Below, one piece after another: positions 1 to 8,597 of a stretch of DNA of 64,000 nt. Positions within the stretch are counted from its first letter, which is position 1. Each line of letters begins with the position of its first letter. The DNA comes from Pirellulaceae bacterium (lineage in GTDB: Bacteria > Planctomycetota > Planctomycetia > Pirellulales > Pirellulaceae). The notes beneath the pieces are model-generated. The model did no database searches. It was not told the DNA's origin and was given only the letters and a program-made list of their open reading frames with translations. Made by a program: the position numbers and the translations under genes. Where the stretch lies: the NCBI GenBank assembly GCA_020852965.1, contig JADYZV010000064.1:1-64000 (forward strand), in the 5' to 3' direction.

Positions 1-339
1 CATGACGTGTGCTTGATCGACTTGAGCCCGATCAATCTACACTCATTTGCTCAAGAGGGATTTCGCACGGTGGCTGGCGATGCCACGCAACGAAGTATTT
101 TGGAATTGGGAGAGGTTCACCTATCGAGGCTGGTGGCTGTCTGTGTTCCGCAGGATGAGACCGCTCTGCAGGTCGTACGCAGCGCGCGGCAAGTCGCTCC
201 GCTAGCAACCTTAGTGGTCCGCTGCCGCTATCAAGGCAACTCGGCCAACTTGCGCCGCGCAGGAGCCGATCATGTCGTCAGTGAAGAGGCCGAAGCCTCA
301 CTGGCTCTGCTGCAAGTGCTTCAAAAAGTACAAGCTTAG
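1..339 (+). CDS. C-terminal part of a Kef/TrkA-type cation:proton antiporter (RCK_N domain), 5' truncated
   Basis: The reading frame is open from the first base and ends at a TAG at 337-339, so only about the last 112 residues are visible. They read as the second half of a Rossmann-type TrkA-N/RCK_N domain: an acidic residue after a hydrophobic strand (CLIDLS), a GDAT motif, a VPQDETAL segment and an ending of the type GADHVVSEEAEAS. In Kef-type antiporters this domain lies C-terminal to the membrane transporter and binds NAD(H) to gate K+/H+ exchange at the inner membrane. The membrane part must lie upstream of the window. A free-standing TrkA-like protein is possible but less likely. The 178 bases after the stop hold nothing I recognise. 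Confidence 0.72.
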   Translation, partial: HDVCLIDLSPINLHSFAQEGFRTVAGDATQRSILELGEVHLSRLVAVCVPQDETALQVVRSARQVAPLATLVVRCRYQGNSANLRRAGADHVVSEEAEASLALLQVLQKVQA

Positions 340-517
340 ATTCATATTGTCATGCATCGTTGGGCGTACTCACTAGGTCGCTCCATCCGGACCTTAAGGC
401 TACCTTGGCAGAACTACAGAGCCGTCTGCACTACATCGTCGTCTGCAATCGCGAGGAGATTGAGCACCGTACCACAGGTGTCCGCGCAACGTCTGGTATT
501 TTGAGACTCAATACATC

Positions 518-1165
518 TTAGAGCTGACTTGGGTCGACGCCCAACTCACGCAGTTTGGCTGCCAATCGCTCAGCCAACTGGCGTGAATCATCCAACTCGG
601 CCACAACCTCAGAGTACGTCAGGAATGGCAAGCCGTCCGGTTGAAACAACTTTACTTGCTCACCCTGGCTGACTTGGAAGCGAATACCCAGTAGCGGGCT
701 GGTCCAGCCGTCGATCGGCTCGACCGCTTTGAGTACGCCAGATCGCTGTGTCCAGCCGTCGACCGTAAACGCATCGGGATCGATAAGGTAGTATTCTTGG
801 ACTCCGTACGTGTTGTAGAACTCGTACTTGCGCGTCATTTCACCCGCTCGATTGCCTGGCGAGAGGACTTCGAAGACAACCTGCGGTGCAATGTTATCCT
901 CGAGCCATTGCAGATACGATCCGCGATAGCCCTTGGGACGTCCTATTGCAACCATAACGTCCGGTGGAGTTCGCAGCTTGTTGTTCCCTTGTACCGGATA
1001 CCACAGCAAATCTCCCGCGACGAAAACATTGGGATCATTGCGAAAGACTCGATCCAAACTCCCCTTGAGCGCCACAATCCATTCGAACTGAAGAGTGTTT
1101 TCTGCCATGGGTTGTCCATCGCTGCTCGGATATTCAATTTCGGTGGAAGAAACTGACAGACTCAT
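518..1165 (-). CDS. Uma2 family (DUF820) restriction-endonuclease-fold protein
   Basis: A 215-residue protein of the usual Uma2 length (about 190-230). Typical features are the PPDVMVAIG segment, the strand FEVLSPGNR, the KYEFYNTYGVQEYYLIDP block and a short C-terminal coiled stretch rich in Leu, Ala and Arg. The family has a PD-(D/E)xK nuclease fold and is greatly expanded in cyanobacteria and planctomycetes; its cellular role is unknown. It stands alone, divergent from the DUF1501 gene with 132 bp between the starts. The putative catalytic Asp (PPD) and Glu (FEV) are present, so the copy looks intact. Confidence 0.85.
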   Translation of the reverse strand: MSLSVSSTEIEYPSSDGQPMAENTLQFEWIVALKGSLDRVFRNDPNVFVAGDLLWYPVQGNNKLRTPPDVMVAIGRPKGYRGSYLQWLEDNIAPQVVFEVLSPGNRAGEMTRKYEFYNTYGVQEYYLIDPDAFTVDGWTQRSGVLKAVEPIDGWTSPLLGIRFQVSQGEQVKLFQPDGLPFLTYSEVVAELDDSRQLAERLAAKLRELGVDPSQL

Positions 1166-1209
1166 CCGTCGACCTTTTTTCGATAATTAATACACGACAC
1201 GCTATACTC

Positions 1210-1215
1210 TATAAT
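1210..1215 (+). promoter_or_regulatory. Candidate -10 box (TATAAT)
   Basis: A consensus TATAAT lies 82 bp before the preferred start of the DUF1501 gene, in the gap shared with the divergent Uma2 gene. No good TTGACA is seen 16-18 bp upstream; TTAATA at 1187-1192 is the closest match. The call rests on the -10 hexamer alone. Confidence 0.3.
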
Positions 1216-1297
1216 AGCACAACGCCCATCCAACATGGAGACGAATACAGTATGCTAGATGATGTCAATGAGTTTCCCTTTTGGCGGTCGAGCTCCC

Positions 1298-2767
1298 ATG
1301 AAAAATAGACAAGACCATCGCTTTGGCCCAACGGCTCACGTGCGTCATGCCTTCGAGTCGTTTGGGGGTACGCAGCGGGAAGGTCTGTGTTTGAGCAGTC
1401 GCCGCAATATGATGAAGGCAAGTATGGCCGGTGTTGCCGGTTTGACCCTCCCAGGTCTGTTGCAGCAGCGTGCGCTCGCTACCACAACCGGCTCTGGAGT
1501 GGGCTCTCGGCGATCAGTCATCTTGTTGTGGATGACGGGTGGGCCGAGTCATATCGACATGTGGGATATGAAGCCCGACCGGCCTCTCAATAATCGTGGG
1601 CCGTTCACGCCAATTCGTACCAGCATACCGGGCGAGTTTATTTGCGAGCACCTTCCTAAACAGGCTGCCATGATGGACAAGTTCACCATCATTCGCTCAG
1701 TCGACTGTCGCCACAGCAATCACGAGCCGAACCAGGTCATGCAAACTGGTCATCGCGATGCAGCACCACGAGTCAATCGCAATGGTGACCGTTACCCGGC
1801 AATGGGTTCGGTAGTAGCCAAGTATTGTGAATCGAATCGCACGGGAGTACCTCCCTACGTGGCGTTTCAGAAGTCGGCTACACATATTGGATACGCCGGC
1901 TATTTGGGGAAGCAATACAATCCCTTCATGGGCAATCAGGCGGCAGCGCTACCCGTGCTGGACCAAGTTGGCAACCCTTCGGGGACTGTCTCCAAGCCGG
2001 AGATGTTTCAATTCACGCGCGATTTGAGCTTCGAGCGCATCGAGCAGCGGATGGGACTGCTGCGCGAGCTGGATCACATGCGTCGCGAGCTGGATGGTTC
2101 GGGGATGATCGAAGCGATGGATGCCTATCAGCAGCAGGCGTACGACATGTTGACTGGCAATGCGGTGCAACGCGCTTTCGACTTGACGCAAGAGTCGGAG
2201 TCGACCCGTGAGCTCTATGGCAAGCACCTGTGGTGCCAACAAGCCCTGCTGGCGCGTAGGTTGGTCGAAGCGGGAGTCGCCTTTGTCACGATCGACTTGA
2301 GCTATCACACCGCGTCGGGTACCTGGGATAATCATGGAGATAACATACCGCCCTACGGTGGCATCTCGAAGGGACTGGGGCCACTGTTGCCTTTGTTCGA
2401 TCACATGCTGACCACGCTGGTGTCGGACCTTGGGCAGCGCGGCCTGCTCGACGACGTGTTGGTTCTCGCAATGGGCGAATTTGGGCGCACGCCTATGATG
2501 GGAACTCAAGGCAGCACGGACGGACGAGACCACTGGCCGCAAGTCATGTCGATGAGCCTGGCCGGCGGGGGCCTGCGTCATGGCCAGATCATCGGGGCGA
2601 CAGACAAAGATGGTGGACAGATCAAGAACCGCCCCGTCACACCAGGAGACTTGGCTGCTACCATCTACCGCCACATGGGTGTGCCGTTGGACGCAACCTA
2701 CCTTGACGATAGTGGGCGCCCGCTTTTCATCGTGCAGGAGAATGGACAACCGATCCGCGAATTGTAA
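1298..2767 (+). CDS. DUF1501 domain-containing exported protein (Tat signal)
   Basis: A 489-residue protein of the DUF1501 family, a sulfatase/alkaline-phosphatase-like fold. Near the N-terminus a twin-arginine signal (SSRRNMMKASMAGVAGLTL) implies folded export to the periplasm. Family hallmarks are WMTGGPSHIDMWDMKP, the GPFTPI loop, HSNHEPN, MGEFGRTPMM and GRDHWP near the C-terminus. In planctomycetes these genes often sit beside DUF1549/DUF1553 genes, but not here. An in-frame ATG at 1259 would add 13 residues (starting MMSMSFPF). I prefer 1298 because the extension adds nothing recognisable, but neither ATG has a strong Shine-Dalgarno. Function is unknown; hydrolysis of sulfate or phosphate esters is only inferred from the fold. 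Confidence 0.88.
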   Translation: MKNRQDHRFGPTAHVRHAFESFGGTQREGLCLSSRRNMMKASMAGVAGLTLPGLLQQRALATTTGSGVGSRRSVILLWMTGGPSHIDMWDMKPDRPLNNRGPFTPIRTSIPGEFICEHLPKQAAMMDKFTIIRSVDCRHSNHEPNQVMQTGHRDAAPRVNRNGDRYPAMGSVVAKYCESNRTGVPPYVAFQKSATHIGYAGYLGKQYNPFMGNQAAALPVLDQVGNPSGTVSKPEMFQFTRDLSFERIEQRMGLLRELDHMRRELDGSGMIEAMDAYQQQAYDMLTGNAVQRAFDLTQESESTRELYGKHLWCQQALLARRLVEAGVAFVTIDLSYHTASGTWDNHGDNIPPYGGISKGLGPLLPLFDHMLTTLVSDLGQRGLLDDVLVLAMGEFGRTPMMGTQGSTDGRDHWPQVMSMSLAGGGLRHGQIIGATDKDGGQIKNRPVTPGDLAATIYRHMGVPLDATYLDDSGRPLFIVQENGQPIREL

Positions 2768-2821
2768 ACCAGCCAGTCAAATATCGACCTTCGCATTTTT
2801 GACTCGCTTGCGATTCGTATT

Positions 2822-2931
2822 GTAGAACCATGGTCCCAATTGTTTGAGGCTTCGTATGTCGAACCATGATCTCAATGGCTCGACACCTTGAGCCAGCTAT
2901 GCTGGCGGAACCATCGGGACAATGGTTCTAC
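2822..2931. repeat. Inverted and direct repeat element between convergent genes
   Basis: The arm GTAGAACCATGGTCCC (2822-2837) is answered by GGGACAATGGTTCTAC (2916-2931), a 15 of 16 inverted match. Between them TGTCGAACCATGATCTCAAT repeats the first arm in direct orientation, and it can itself pair with the following ATGGCTCGAC. The element fills most of the 226-bp gap between two converging genes, so it may also stop transcription. It has no coding potential. Confidence 0.55.
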
Positions 2932-2993
2932 CACAGACGACTTCGCCGCCTAAAAACTGCAAGAGCCGAACTAAGCCACGCGGACGAAATCGT

Positions 2994-4091
2994 TTAGGCA
3001 ATGCGTTTCACGTTGACGCGTTGTCCGCTGCGAATACTTTGGTAGATGGCTTCGATGGCCAATAGATCGCGCAGGCCCTCTTCGCCCGAGACTCGGCTCG
3101 GATGATCCTCCAAGATGCATTTAGCAAAGTCATCCATCTCGGTCGCGAACTGATCTATTTGCGGCAGTTTAATGGGACCCTTCGATGAGGAGCCTTGGAT
3201 TCCTTCGTAGCTATAAGCCGGGTTTAGCCCAAACTGTCCATTTTCAGCATAGGCGTTAAAACGATTGATACCGCTGAACGCATACGATGTGCTGCAATAG
3301 CAATTGACACCGCTTGGCGTGGTCATCGTCCAGGTAATGGTCTCGTCGACTTGAGCAAATTTCTGCGGATCGGTTTTGGTTTCTTGAGCGGTGATGGCGA
3401 CTGGCTCTTCCCCAGTCAGGAAGCGGCAGGCTTGCAGTGCATAGATGCCGACATCCATCAGGGCGCCTCCGCCAGCCATGTTTGCCTTGAGTCGCCATTG
3501 GTTGGGATCGCCGATCTTGAATCCGAAGCCGGCTTCAATGGCTTTTAAGGCACCAAACGCTTGACTACGAGCCAATTCGCGGCAATGTAGATGATGCGGC
3601 TCGAACTGACAGCGATACCCAACAGCAAGTTTTCTTTTATGCTGGTGGCAAGCGTCAATCATCGCTTGGCAGTCGGCGCTACTATTGGCCATCGGTTTTT
3701 CGCACAGCACGTGTTTTCCCGCTGCCGCACCGCGTATGGTGAACTCTTTGTGCATGCTGTTGGGAAGCACGATATAGACGACATCAATATCGTCGTTGTC
3801 GACTAGTTTATCAAAGTTGTCGTAGTTGTAGATGTTCTTCTGTTCGATGCCATACTTATCCTGCCAGATCTTTTCCTTGGCAGGTGTTCCGGTCACAATT
3901 CCGACTAGTTTCGCGCGTTCGGTCTTCTGCAATGCGGGAGCGATTTGATTGGTACTCAAGCTTCCCAATCCCACCAGAGCGAAATTGACTGTCGATTTGG
4001 GCTCGGCGGCTGACGTGTGGGGGGCGCCCAGCGTTGCGATAGCAGATAGTGCAGCGCTTGATTCGATAAATGTGCGGCGGTCGAGCGACAT
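2994..4091 (-). CDS. Gfo/Idh/MocA family oxidoreductase, Tat-exported
   Basis: A 365-residue NAD(P)-dependent dehydrogenase of the glucose-fructose oxidoreductase family. The N-terminus carries a twin-arginine signal (DRRTFIESSAALSAIATLG), followed by a Rossmann fold with ALVGLGSLS at about residues 38-46 and the family's EKPMA motif at 131-135. The C-terminal half is the alpha/beta substrate-binding domain. The start at 4091 is chosen over 4196 because GGAGG lies 9 bases upstream and the Tat signal begins there. Such exported oxidoreductases are very common in planctomycetes and probably act on sugars in the periplasm with tightly bound cofactor. The substrate cannot be read from the sequence, and no neighbouring sugar-metabolism genes help. 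Confidence 0.9.
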   Translation of the reverse strand: MSLDRRTFIESSAALSAIATLGAPHTSAAEPKSTVNFALVGLGSLSTNQIAPALQKTERAKLVGIVTGTPAKEKIWQDKYGIEQKNIYNYDNFDKLVDNDDIDVVYIVLPNSMHKEFTIRGAAAGKHVLCEKPMANSSADCQAMIDACHQHKRKLAVGYRCQFEPHHLHCRELARSQAFGALKAIEAGFGFKIGDPNQWRLKANMAGGGALMDVGIYALQACRFLTGEEPVAITAQETKTDPQKFAQVDETITWTMTTPSGVNCYCSTSYAFSGINRFNAYAENGQFGLNPAYSYEGIQGSSSKGPIKLPQIDQFATEMDDFAKCILEDHPSRVSGEEGLRDLLAIEAIYQSIRSGQRVNVKRIA

Positions 4092-4232
4092 GGTTACATT
4101 CCTCCAGTGATTGCTAAATCGTTTACAGGCGAAAGTTGATTGGAAACGGAAATGACTTGGACGCGTTTCCATCGATGGATCTATATGATAGCCCAATCAA
4201 TCCAACTAGTGCTCTGCCCACATTTATATTTC

Positions 4233-4304
4233 GGGTAGTGGATGAGGCTCGCGAGCCGGTTTGAATCGTCCCCCGTTAGGGACTCGTAAGTACGTCCACT
4301 ACCC
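4233..4304. repeat. Palindromic intergenic element
   Basis: Perfect 10-bp arms GGGTAGTGGA (4233-4242) and TCCACTACCC (4295-4304) enclose an imperfectly symmetrical interior containing GAGGCTCGCGAG and ACTCGTAAGTACG. It lies in the 580 bp between the oxidoreductase gene and the GxxExxY remnant, where no gene is seen. It looks like a REP-type dispersed element. A degenerate GTAGTGGATGG string with similar GCTCGCGG context recurs near 41148. Confidence 0.45.
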
Positions 4305-4471
4305 TCAACCGTAAAGTTGAATTGTTGTGACGAAGCACAAGTGAGACCTGAGCTATCCATTAGCCAGGGTAAATTGATATGCCAGGTAACTTATGCGTGT
4401 GTGCTTATGTGTTGAACAGCGGTAGTCGAACTACTGCCGGAGATTCCAAAGTGTCAGATTTTCTTGACTCG

Positions 4472-4528
4472 ATCATTCTGCCCTGAATCGGCATCGTGAT
4501 TGGGCAGGAGCGTCATCGGCAGAATGAT
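4472..4528. repeat. Stem-loop upstream of the GxxExxY remnant
   Basis: ATCATTCTGCC (4472-4482) and GGCAGAATGAT (4518-4528) form a perfect 11-bp stem with a 35-nt loop. It lies about 145 bp before the ATG of the GxxExxY remnant, in an otherwise gene-free stretch. A 72-codon minus-strand frame over this stretch shows no protein family features. Confidence 0.4.
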
Positions 4529-4618
4529 GGGACATGGTTCCGCATTCGCAAAGAAAGCGAGTCGCCAATAAATTCTCATCGAGTGACCTGACGTTCTGGC
4601 GATTCGTGTTCGATTAGC

Positions 4619-4885
4619 GAAGATTAGTGTTCCCAGAAACTCGATGCTCAAGCAATTAAATAGGCGATGCAATGTTCAAACAAGAAGGTTACGCTCTGAT
4701 GGGGGCCGCTTTCGATGTCTACAACGAACTCGGCGACGGCATGGCAGAAGATGTCTAGCAATCGGCACTGGAGATTGAGCTAGGACTTCGGCAGGAAGGG
4801 CGATTTGGAGTGGAAGCGTTGTATCATCGACGATCTGCACCTCCCTCAACATGGCTAAGCAGCAGACTAGGGAACACTAATCTTC
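4619..4885. repeat. 16-bp perfect inverted repeats flanking the GxxExxY remnant
   Basis: GAAGATTAGTGTTCCC (4619-4634) and its exact complement GGGAACACTAATCTTC (4870-4885) bracket the broken gene. Symmetry stops at once outside these 16 bases. This could be the boundary of an inserted unit or of a gene-and-leader cassette. No direct target duplication is evident outside the arms. Confidence 0.5.
4672..4869 (+). pseudogene. GxxExxY protein, broken by an early stop and a lost 3' part
   Basis: From ATG 4672 the translation begins MFKQEGYALMGAAFDVYNEL and continues with GDGMAEDV. It then meets TAG at 4756-4758, where the family normally has Tyr (V-Y-Q). The same frame continues after the stop with QSALEIELGLRQEG, which still matches the family, and then loses all similarity. 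Intact members have about 120-130 residues and a C-terminal LVVELKA-type nuclease-like strand that is missing here. The gene therefore has a nonsense change and has also lost its 3' half, probably at or near the right-hand inverted repeat. The family is abundant in planctomycetes and its function is uncertain. The right boundary is approximate. Confidence 0.75.
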
Positions 4886-4944
4886 ACGTGCTGGACCGCC
4901 ACGTAGGCCGAAGCTGCCGCAAAGTCGGCCGAAATGATGGCGCA

Positions 4945-4982
4945 ACAAAAAAAGCAGGCGAGAGTTTGACTCTCTCCTGCTT
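4945..4982 (-). terminator. Intrinsic terminator after hcp
   Basis: On the minus strand a 13-bp stem (4970-4982 with 4952-4964, one mismatch) with a 5-nt loop is followed by seven T residues (4947-4953). It lies 54 bp past the hcp stop and ends the T6SS operon. Convincing structure. Confidence 0.85.
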
Positions 4983-5035
4983 GGGTTTGGAGAACGCGAT
5001 GGGTTTGCCGCAGCGCAACTCGGAGGAACCGATGC

Positions 5036-5515
5036 CTAAGTCTTCTTGGCTCCCTCCACGTCCCAACCGTACTCGACCTTGCCCTTCTTCTTGCCCTCGG
5101 AATCCATCTCGGTGTAAGTAACTTTGATTTCCTCGAAGTTCAAACTAAAGTTCTCCATCGGCTTGTCTTGTGAGGCACCCGACACGGCATAGGAGCTGAC
5201 GAGCACGTTCTTGAGTTCGTAGCGATAGTAGGTTTCTTGTCCAGCGTCGGTCGTGGAGACAGTGCATTCGATTTCAACCTTGGGAAAGACTTTTCCAAGG
5301 CACATGGACTCAGCCAATTTCGGGCTGGCCTTGTCCAATAGTTTCGAACATTGGATATCCTCCAGCATGACGCTTCCGCGGCGGCGCGCTGCCCCCGTGC
5401 CTCCAGCCCCCGGCTTGTGAATCATTTGCGAGAAGCTGAGCAGATCGCTCCACTTCTTGTGATCTGCGTGCTGAGATTCGCCATCGACACCATCAAACTT
5501 AATGTAAGCAGCCAT
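5036..5515 (-). CDS. hcp: Hcp family T6SS tube protein (TssD)
   Basis: A 159-residue protein of standard Hcp length. The N-terminus MAAYIKFDGVDGES, the central block with VFPKVEIECT, and the late strand FSLNFEEIKVTYTEMD are typical of Hcp, whose hexameric rings stack to form the tube pushed out by the T6SS sheath and can carry effectors. A stretch rich in Gly and Arg (GAGGTGAARRRG, about residues 37-48) replaces the usual loop. AAGGA lies 8 bases before the ATG. It is the last gene of the cluster, 171 bp after clpV and directly before a strong terminator. That spacing would fit an extra promoter for high expression, though none is clear by eye. Confidence 0.93.
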   Translation of the reverse strand: MAAYIKFDGVDGESQHADHKKWSDLLSFSQMIHKPGAGGTGAARRRGSVMLEDIQCSKLLDKASPKLAESMCLGKVFPKVEIECTVSTTDAGQETYYRYELKNVLVSSYAVSGASQDKPMENFSLNFEEIKVTYTEMDSEGKKKGKVEYGWDVEGAKKT

Positions 5516-5686
5516 GTTCCCGATCCTTTTTAGCAGTTTTTCTTGGGCTAATTGCCCGCTCGGGCTTCACTTCGAACAGCCGAAGCGACTTAAGGTGCCC
5601 TTTGCCTTACACAACCGTTCTCGCACTTCCGATCGATTAGTTGCTTAATTCCTCCGATCTTTTTTCAGTTTTCGCCTGACAGGGGG

Positions 5687-8482
5687 TTAGGTGATTTCAT
5701 AAGTAAAGCCTTGCTCACCGTCAATTCCGACGCGGACCCTAGAAATCTCCTTGCCAACAGCCAATTGCGCCAAGAATTCGCTCGATAGCTCAGGCAGCAA
5801 CGAGCGGGTCAGGATATGGTCGATATTGCGAGCCCCGGTGTCAACTTCCGTGCATCGCTGCGCAATCGTCTCAATCAAGCTTGGCTCGTAGAGCAGTTCG
5901 GCCCCGTAGTGGTCGGAAATTCGCTTGGCGATTTTTCCAAGCTTCAATCCAACGATACTCTTGAGCACGTCATCGTTGAGCGGATAGAAAGGTATTACTG
6001 TGGTCCGTCCCAAGAAGGCCGGCTTAAAGGTCTTGAGCAATTCTGGAAAGACCGCTTCGAGGAAGGCATCGGGGCTAGGTGCCGTCTCTGGATCGGAGCA
6101 AATCGATTTGATCAAGTCGGTTCCCGCATTGGTGGTCATCAGGATTACGGTATTCTTAAAGTCGATATCTCGTCCCTCACCATCCTTCATATTCCCCTTA
6201 TCGAAGACTTGATAGAAGATATCTTGTACCCCCGGATGGGCTTTCTCCATTTCGTCCAACAATATCACGCTGTACGGCTTACGGCGTACCGCTTCCGTCA
6301 GGACGCCCCCTTCACCGTACCCGACGTATCCCGGTGGTGAGCCCATGAGCAACGAGACTTTGTGCTCCTCTTTGAATTCCGACATGTTGATCGTCGTCAT
6401 ATTCTGCTCGCCGCCGTAGAGCAACTCGGCCAAAGCTATGGCGGTTTCCGTCTTGCCCACGCCGCTAGTGCCCGCCAACAAGAAGACTCCAATGGGTGCG
6501 CGGGGATCGGACAATTGAGCGCGCGACGTGCGTATCGCCTGCGCGATTCGATCTAGCGCATGCGATTGTCCGACGATGCGTTGTCCCATCAATTGGTCCA
6601 ACTTCAAGACGGTGTTGATCTCGTTGGCGACCATACGTCCGACGGGGATGCCTGTCCACGCAGCCACGGTTTCCGCAATAGCCTGACAGTCGACGCAGGG
6701 ATGGACCAGCGGTTGTTCCCCCTGCAAAGCGCGGAGTTCTTTCGTCTTGACTTGGTAGTCTTTCAGCTTCTCGGCCCGCTGTGTCGCAGACAATGACGGT
6801 GTCGGTAGTGCTTCCGTGGCCTGAGCTCCCGTAGCCGTGGCATCCTTTGGATTGTCAGCAAGAGTTTTGGAACCTGGCGGGGCTGCGGATGCGTGCTGCG
6901 TGGCCGAGTCGACTGACTGGGCTGGCGCATCGTCTTTCGCTTCCAACAGGTTGGCCAGCTCATCGATCTGAGAGACTAATTCTCTCTCTTGCTCCCAGCG
7001 ATTCTGCAAGTCGCTCAGTTCCTTTTCGGTGGTCGCCAGTTCGGCAGTGATCTCAGCCAGTCGCGCGTCGTGCAGCGCGCCGGTTGCCATCTCGCGTTGG
7101 AGAATGCCATGTGCCACTTTGAGTTGTTCAATTCTGCGCTGGGCATCTTCGAGAGCGGGAGGCGAAGCGGATTGACTAATCCCAATTCTCGCGCAGGTCG
7201 TGTCGATGAGACTGACCGCCTTGTCGGGTAACTGTCGACCACTGATGTAGCGACTCGATAGTTTGACTGCATCGACGATGGCTTCATCCAAAATGCGAAC
7301 ACGATGGTGCTTTTCCAGCGTGCCTGTCAATCCACGGATCATCTCGATGGCGATCGCCTCGGCAGGTTCTTCGACCTTGACGACTTGAAAACGTCGCGCC
7401 AACGCAGCGTCCTTTTCAAAGTACTTTTTGTATTCGGCCCAGGTCGTAGCCGCGACCGTTCTTAGCTCGCCGCGAGCCAGGGCAGGTTTGAGCAGATTGG
7501 CGGCATCCCCTTGACCAGCAGAGCCGCCGGCACCGATAAGTGTATGTGCTTCGTCAATGAATAGAATGATCGGTTTGGCCGACGCCTTGACCTCATCCAC
7601 GACTGACTTGAGGCGGTTCTCGAACTCACCTTTGACTCCAGCCCCAGCTTGCAGCAGCCCGAGGTCGAGCGTGTGAAGTGAAACATCGCGCAGGCTGGGG
7701 GGGACGTCCCCTGCAGCGATTCGCAAGGCAAATCCTTCAACGACGGCTGTCTTGCCGACTCCCGCTTCGCCGGTGAGAATGGGGTTGTTTTGACGGCGAC
7801 GAGTAAGGATGTCGATGATTTGCCGGATTTCGCCGTCGCGTCCCAACACGGGATCGATCTGATTCTTTTTGGCGCGGTCGGTCAAGTTGATCGTGAACTG
7901 ATCGAGCGCGGGCGTGCGACTGGGGCCGCCAGCAGACTTGGGGTCGCTTCCCGGAGGCGTTCCACCGGCGCCACTCAAGCCGGAGGTGGCAGGGGTTTCA
8001 CGCGACTCTTGGCTGTCGGCCGTAAGTTGCCAAAGGCTTTTTCGCAATGATTCGATCGATACTTTCTCAAACTCTTTCGACGTGCTATGCGCCGATCTTG
8101 CCAGCGGTTCATGGGCCAGCAGGGCGCACAGAAGGTGTCCCGAGGTCACCCCAGCGGAAGAATAGTCGATACCAGCCAACACATAGGCTTCGCGCACCCA
8201 GTCCACCACATCGGGACTGAGCGCTGGTGATTTGGCATTGCCTGTCTTGAATCGATCGATGGCACGCGTCACGTCGCGTTGCAATTGCGACGTATCCACA
8301 TCAAAGGCTTTGAGGCACAGCGATAGGTCGCACTGTCCGTCTTCCAGTAGTTTCATCAGCCAGTGTTCAACTTCGACATTGTAGTTGCTACGTGACAGGC
8401 AAAGACCAGCCGCACCTTCCAGGGCTCTTTTGCAAGTCGGGTTCAAGCGTTCGATTAGATTCTTTAGGTTCACCTGGATCAT
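5687..8482 (-). CDS. tssH: T6SS ATPase ClpV (TssH)
   Basis: A 931-residue Hsp100/Clp ATPase that disassembles contracted TssB-TssC sheaths. The N-domain spans about residues 1-155 and is followed by a Gly/Ser/Pro-rich linker. AAA module 1 has Walker A GEAGVGKT (238-245) and Walker B ILFIDEAH (306-313). A coiled middle domain follows, with an inserted Ala/Ser/Thr-rich loop (about 520-570). AAA module 2 has GTSGVGKT near residue 670, [12 protein letters not shown] and the sensor TTNAGTD. The N-domain and the absence of a ClpB-type long middle domain fit ClpV, as does the location between tssG and hcp. At 931 residues it is slightly longer than typical ClpV (about 860-900), mainly through the linker and the middle loop. 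Confidence 0.94.
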   Translation of the reverse strand: MIQVNLKNLIERLNPTCKRALEGAAGLCLSRSNYNVEVEHWLMKLLEDGQCDLSLCLKAFDVDTSQLQRDVTRAIDRFKTGNAKSPALSPDVVDWVREAYVLAGIDYSSAGVTSGHLLCALLAHEPLARSAHSTSKEFEKVSIESLRKSLWQLTADSQESRETPATSGLSGAGGTPPGSDPKSAGGPSRTPALDQFTINLTDRAKKNQIDPVLGRDGEIRQIIDILTRRRQNNPILTGEAGVGKTAVVEGFALRIAAGDVPPSLRDVSLHTLDLGLLQAGAGVKGEFENRLKSVVDEVKASAKPIILFIDEAHTLIGAGGSAGQGDAANLLKPALARGELRTVAATTWAEYKKYFEKDAALARRFQVVKVEEPAEAIAIEMIRGLTGTLEKHHRVRILDEAIVDAVKLSSRYISGRQLPDKAVSLIDTTCARIGISQSASPPALEDAQRRIEQLKVAHGILQREMATGALHDARLAEITAELATTEKELSDLQNRWEQERELVSQIDELANLLEAKDDAPAQSVDSATQHASAAPPGSKTLADNPKDATATGAQATEALPTPSLSATQRAEKLKDYQVKTKELRALQGEQPLVHPCVDCQAIAETVAAWTGIPVGRMVANEINTVLKLDQLMGQRIVGQSHALDRIAQAIRTSRAQLSDPRAPIGVFLLAGTSGVGKTETAIALAELLYGGEQNMTTINMSEFKEEHKVSLLMGSPPGYVGYGEGGVLTEAVRRKPYSVILLDEMEKAHPGVQDIFYQVFDKGNMKDGEGRDIDFKNTVILMTTNAGTDLIKSICSDPETAPSPDAFLEAVFPELLKTFKPAFLGRTTVIPFYPLNDDVLKSIVGLKLGKIAKRISDHYGAELLYEPSLIETIAQRCTEVDTGARNIDHILTRSLLPELSSEFLAQLAVGKEISRVRVGIDGEQGFTYEIT

Positions 8483-8516
8483 AGTCGATACTTTCGAAGA
8501 GTTTTTAAGTCATGAA

Positions 8517-8536
8517 CCCTCCCACACGCGGGAGGA
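8517..8536. repeat. Short hairpin between tssG and clpV
   Basis: CCTCCC (8518-8523) pairs with GGGAGG (8530-8535) around ACACGC. It sits in the 115-bp gap between two T6SS genes. The sequence resembles the ends of the larger inverted repeat at 52666-52748 (both contain CACGCGGGAGGATA), so it may be a shortened copy. No T-run follows on either strand, so termination is unlikely. Confidence 0.4.
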
Positions 8537-8597
8537 TAGGGGCGTTACGTTTTGCGAGTCACGAGTAATCCGATTGAAAGACCGTTCTCCAAGCAAG

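Noticed and set aside
1949-2749. 266-codon frame antisense to the DUF1501 gene
   Set aside because: It lies wholly inside a well-supported gene and shows no domain; GC-rich codon bias produces such shadows.
4454-4672. 72-codon minus-strand frame upstream of the GxxExxY remnant
   Set aside because: It coincides with a stem-loop region and shows no protein family features; more likely a structured leader.
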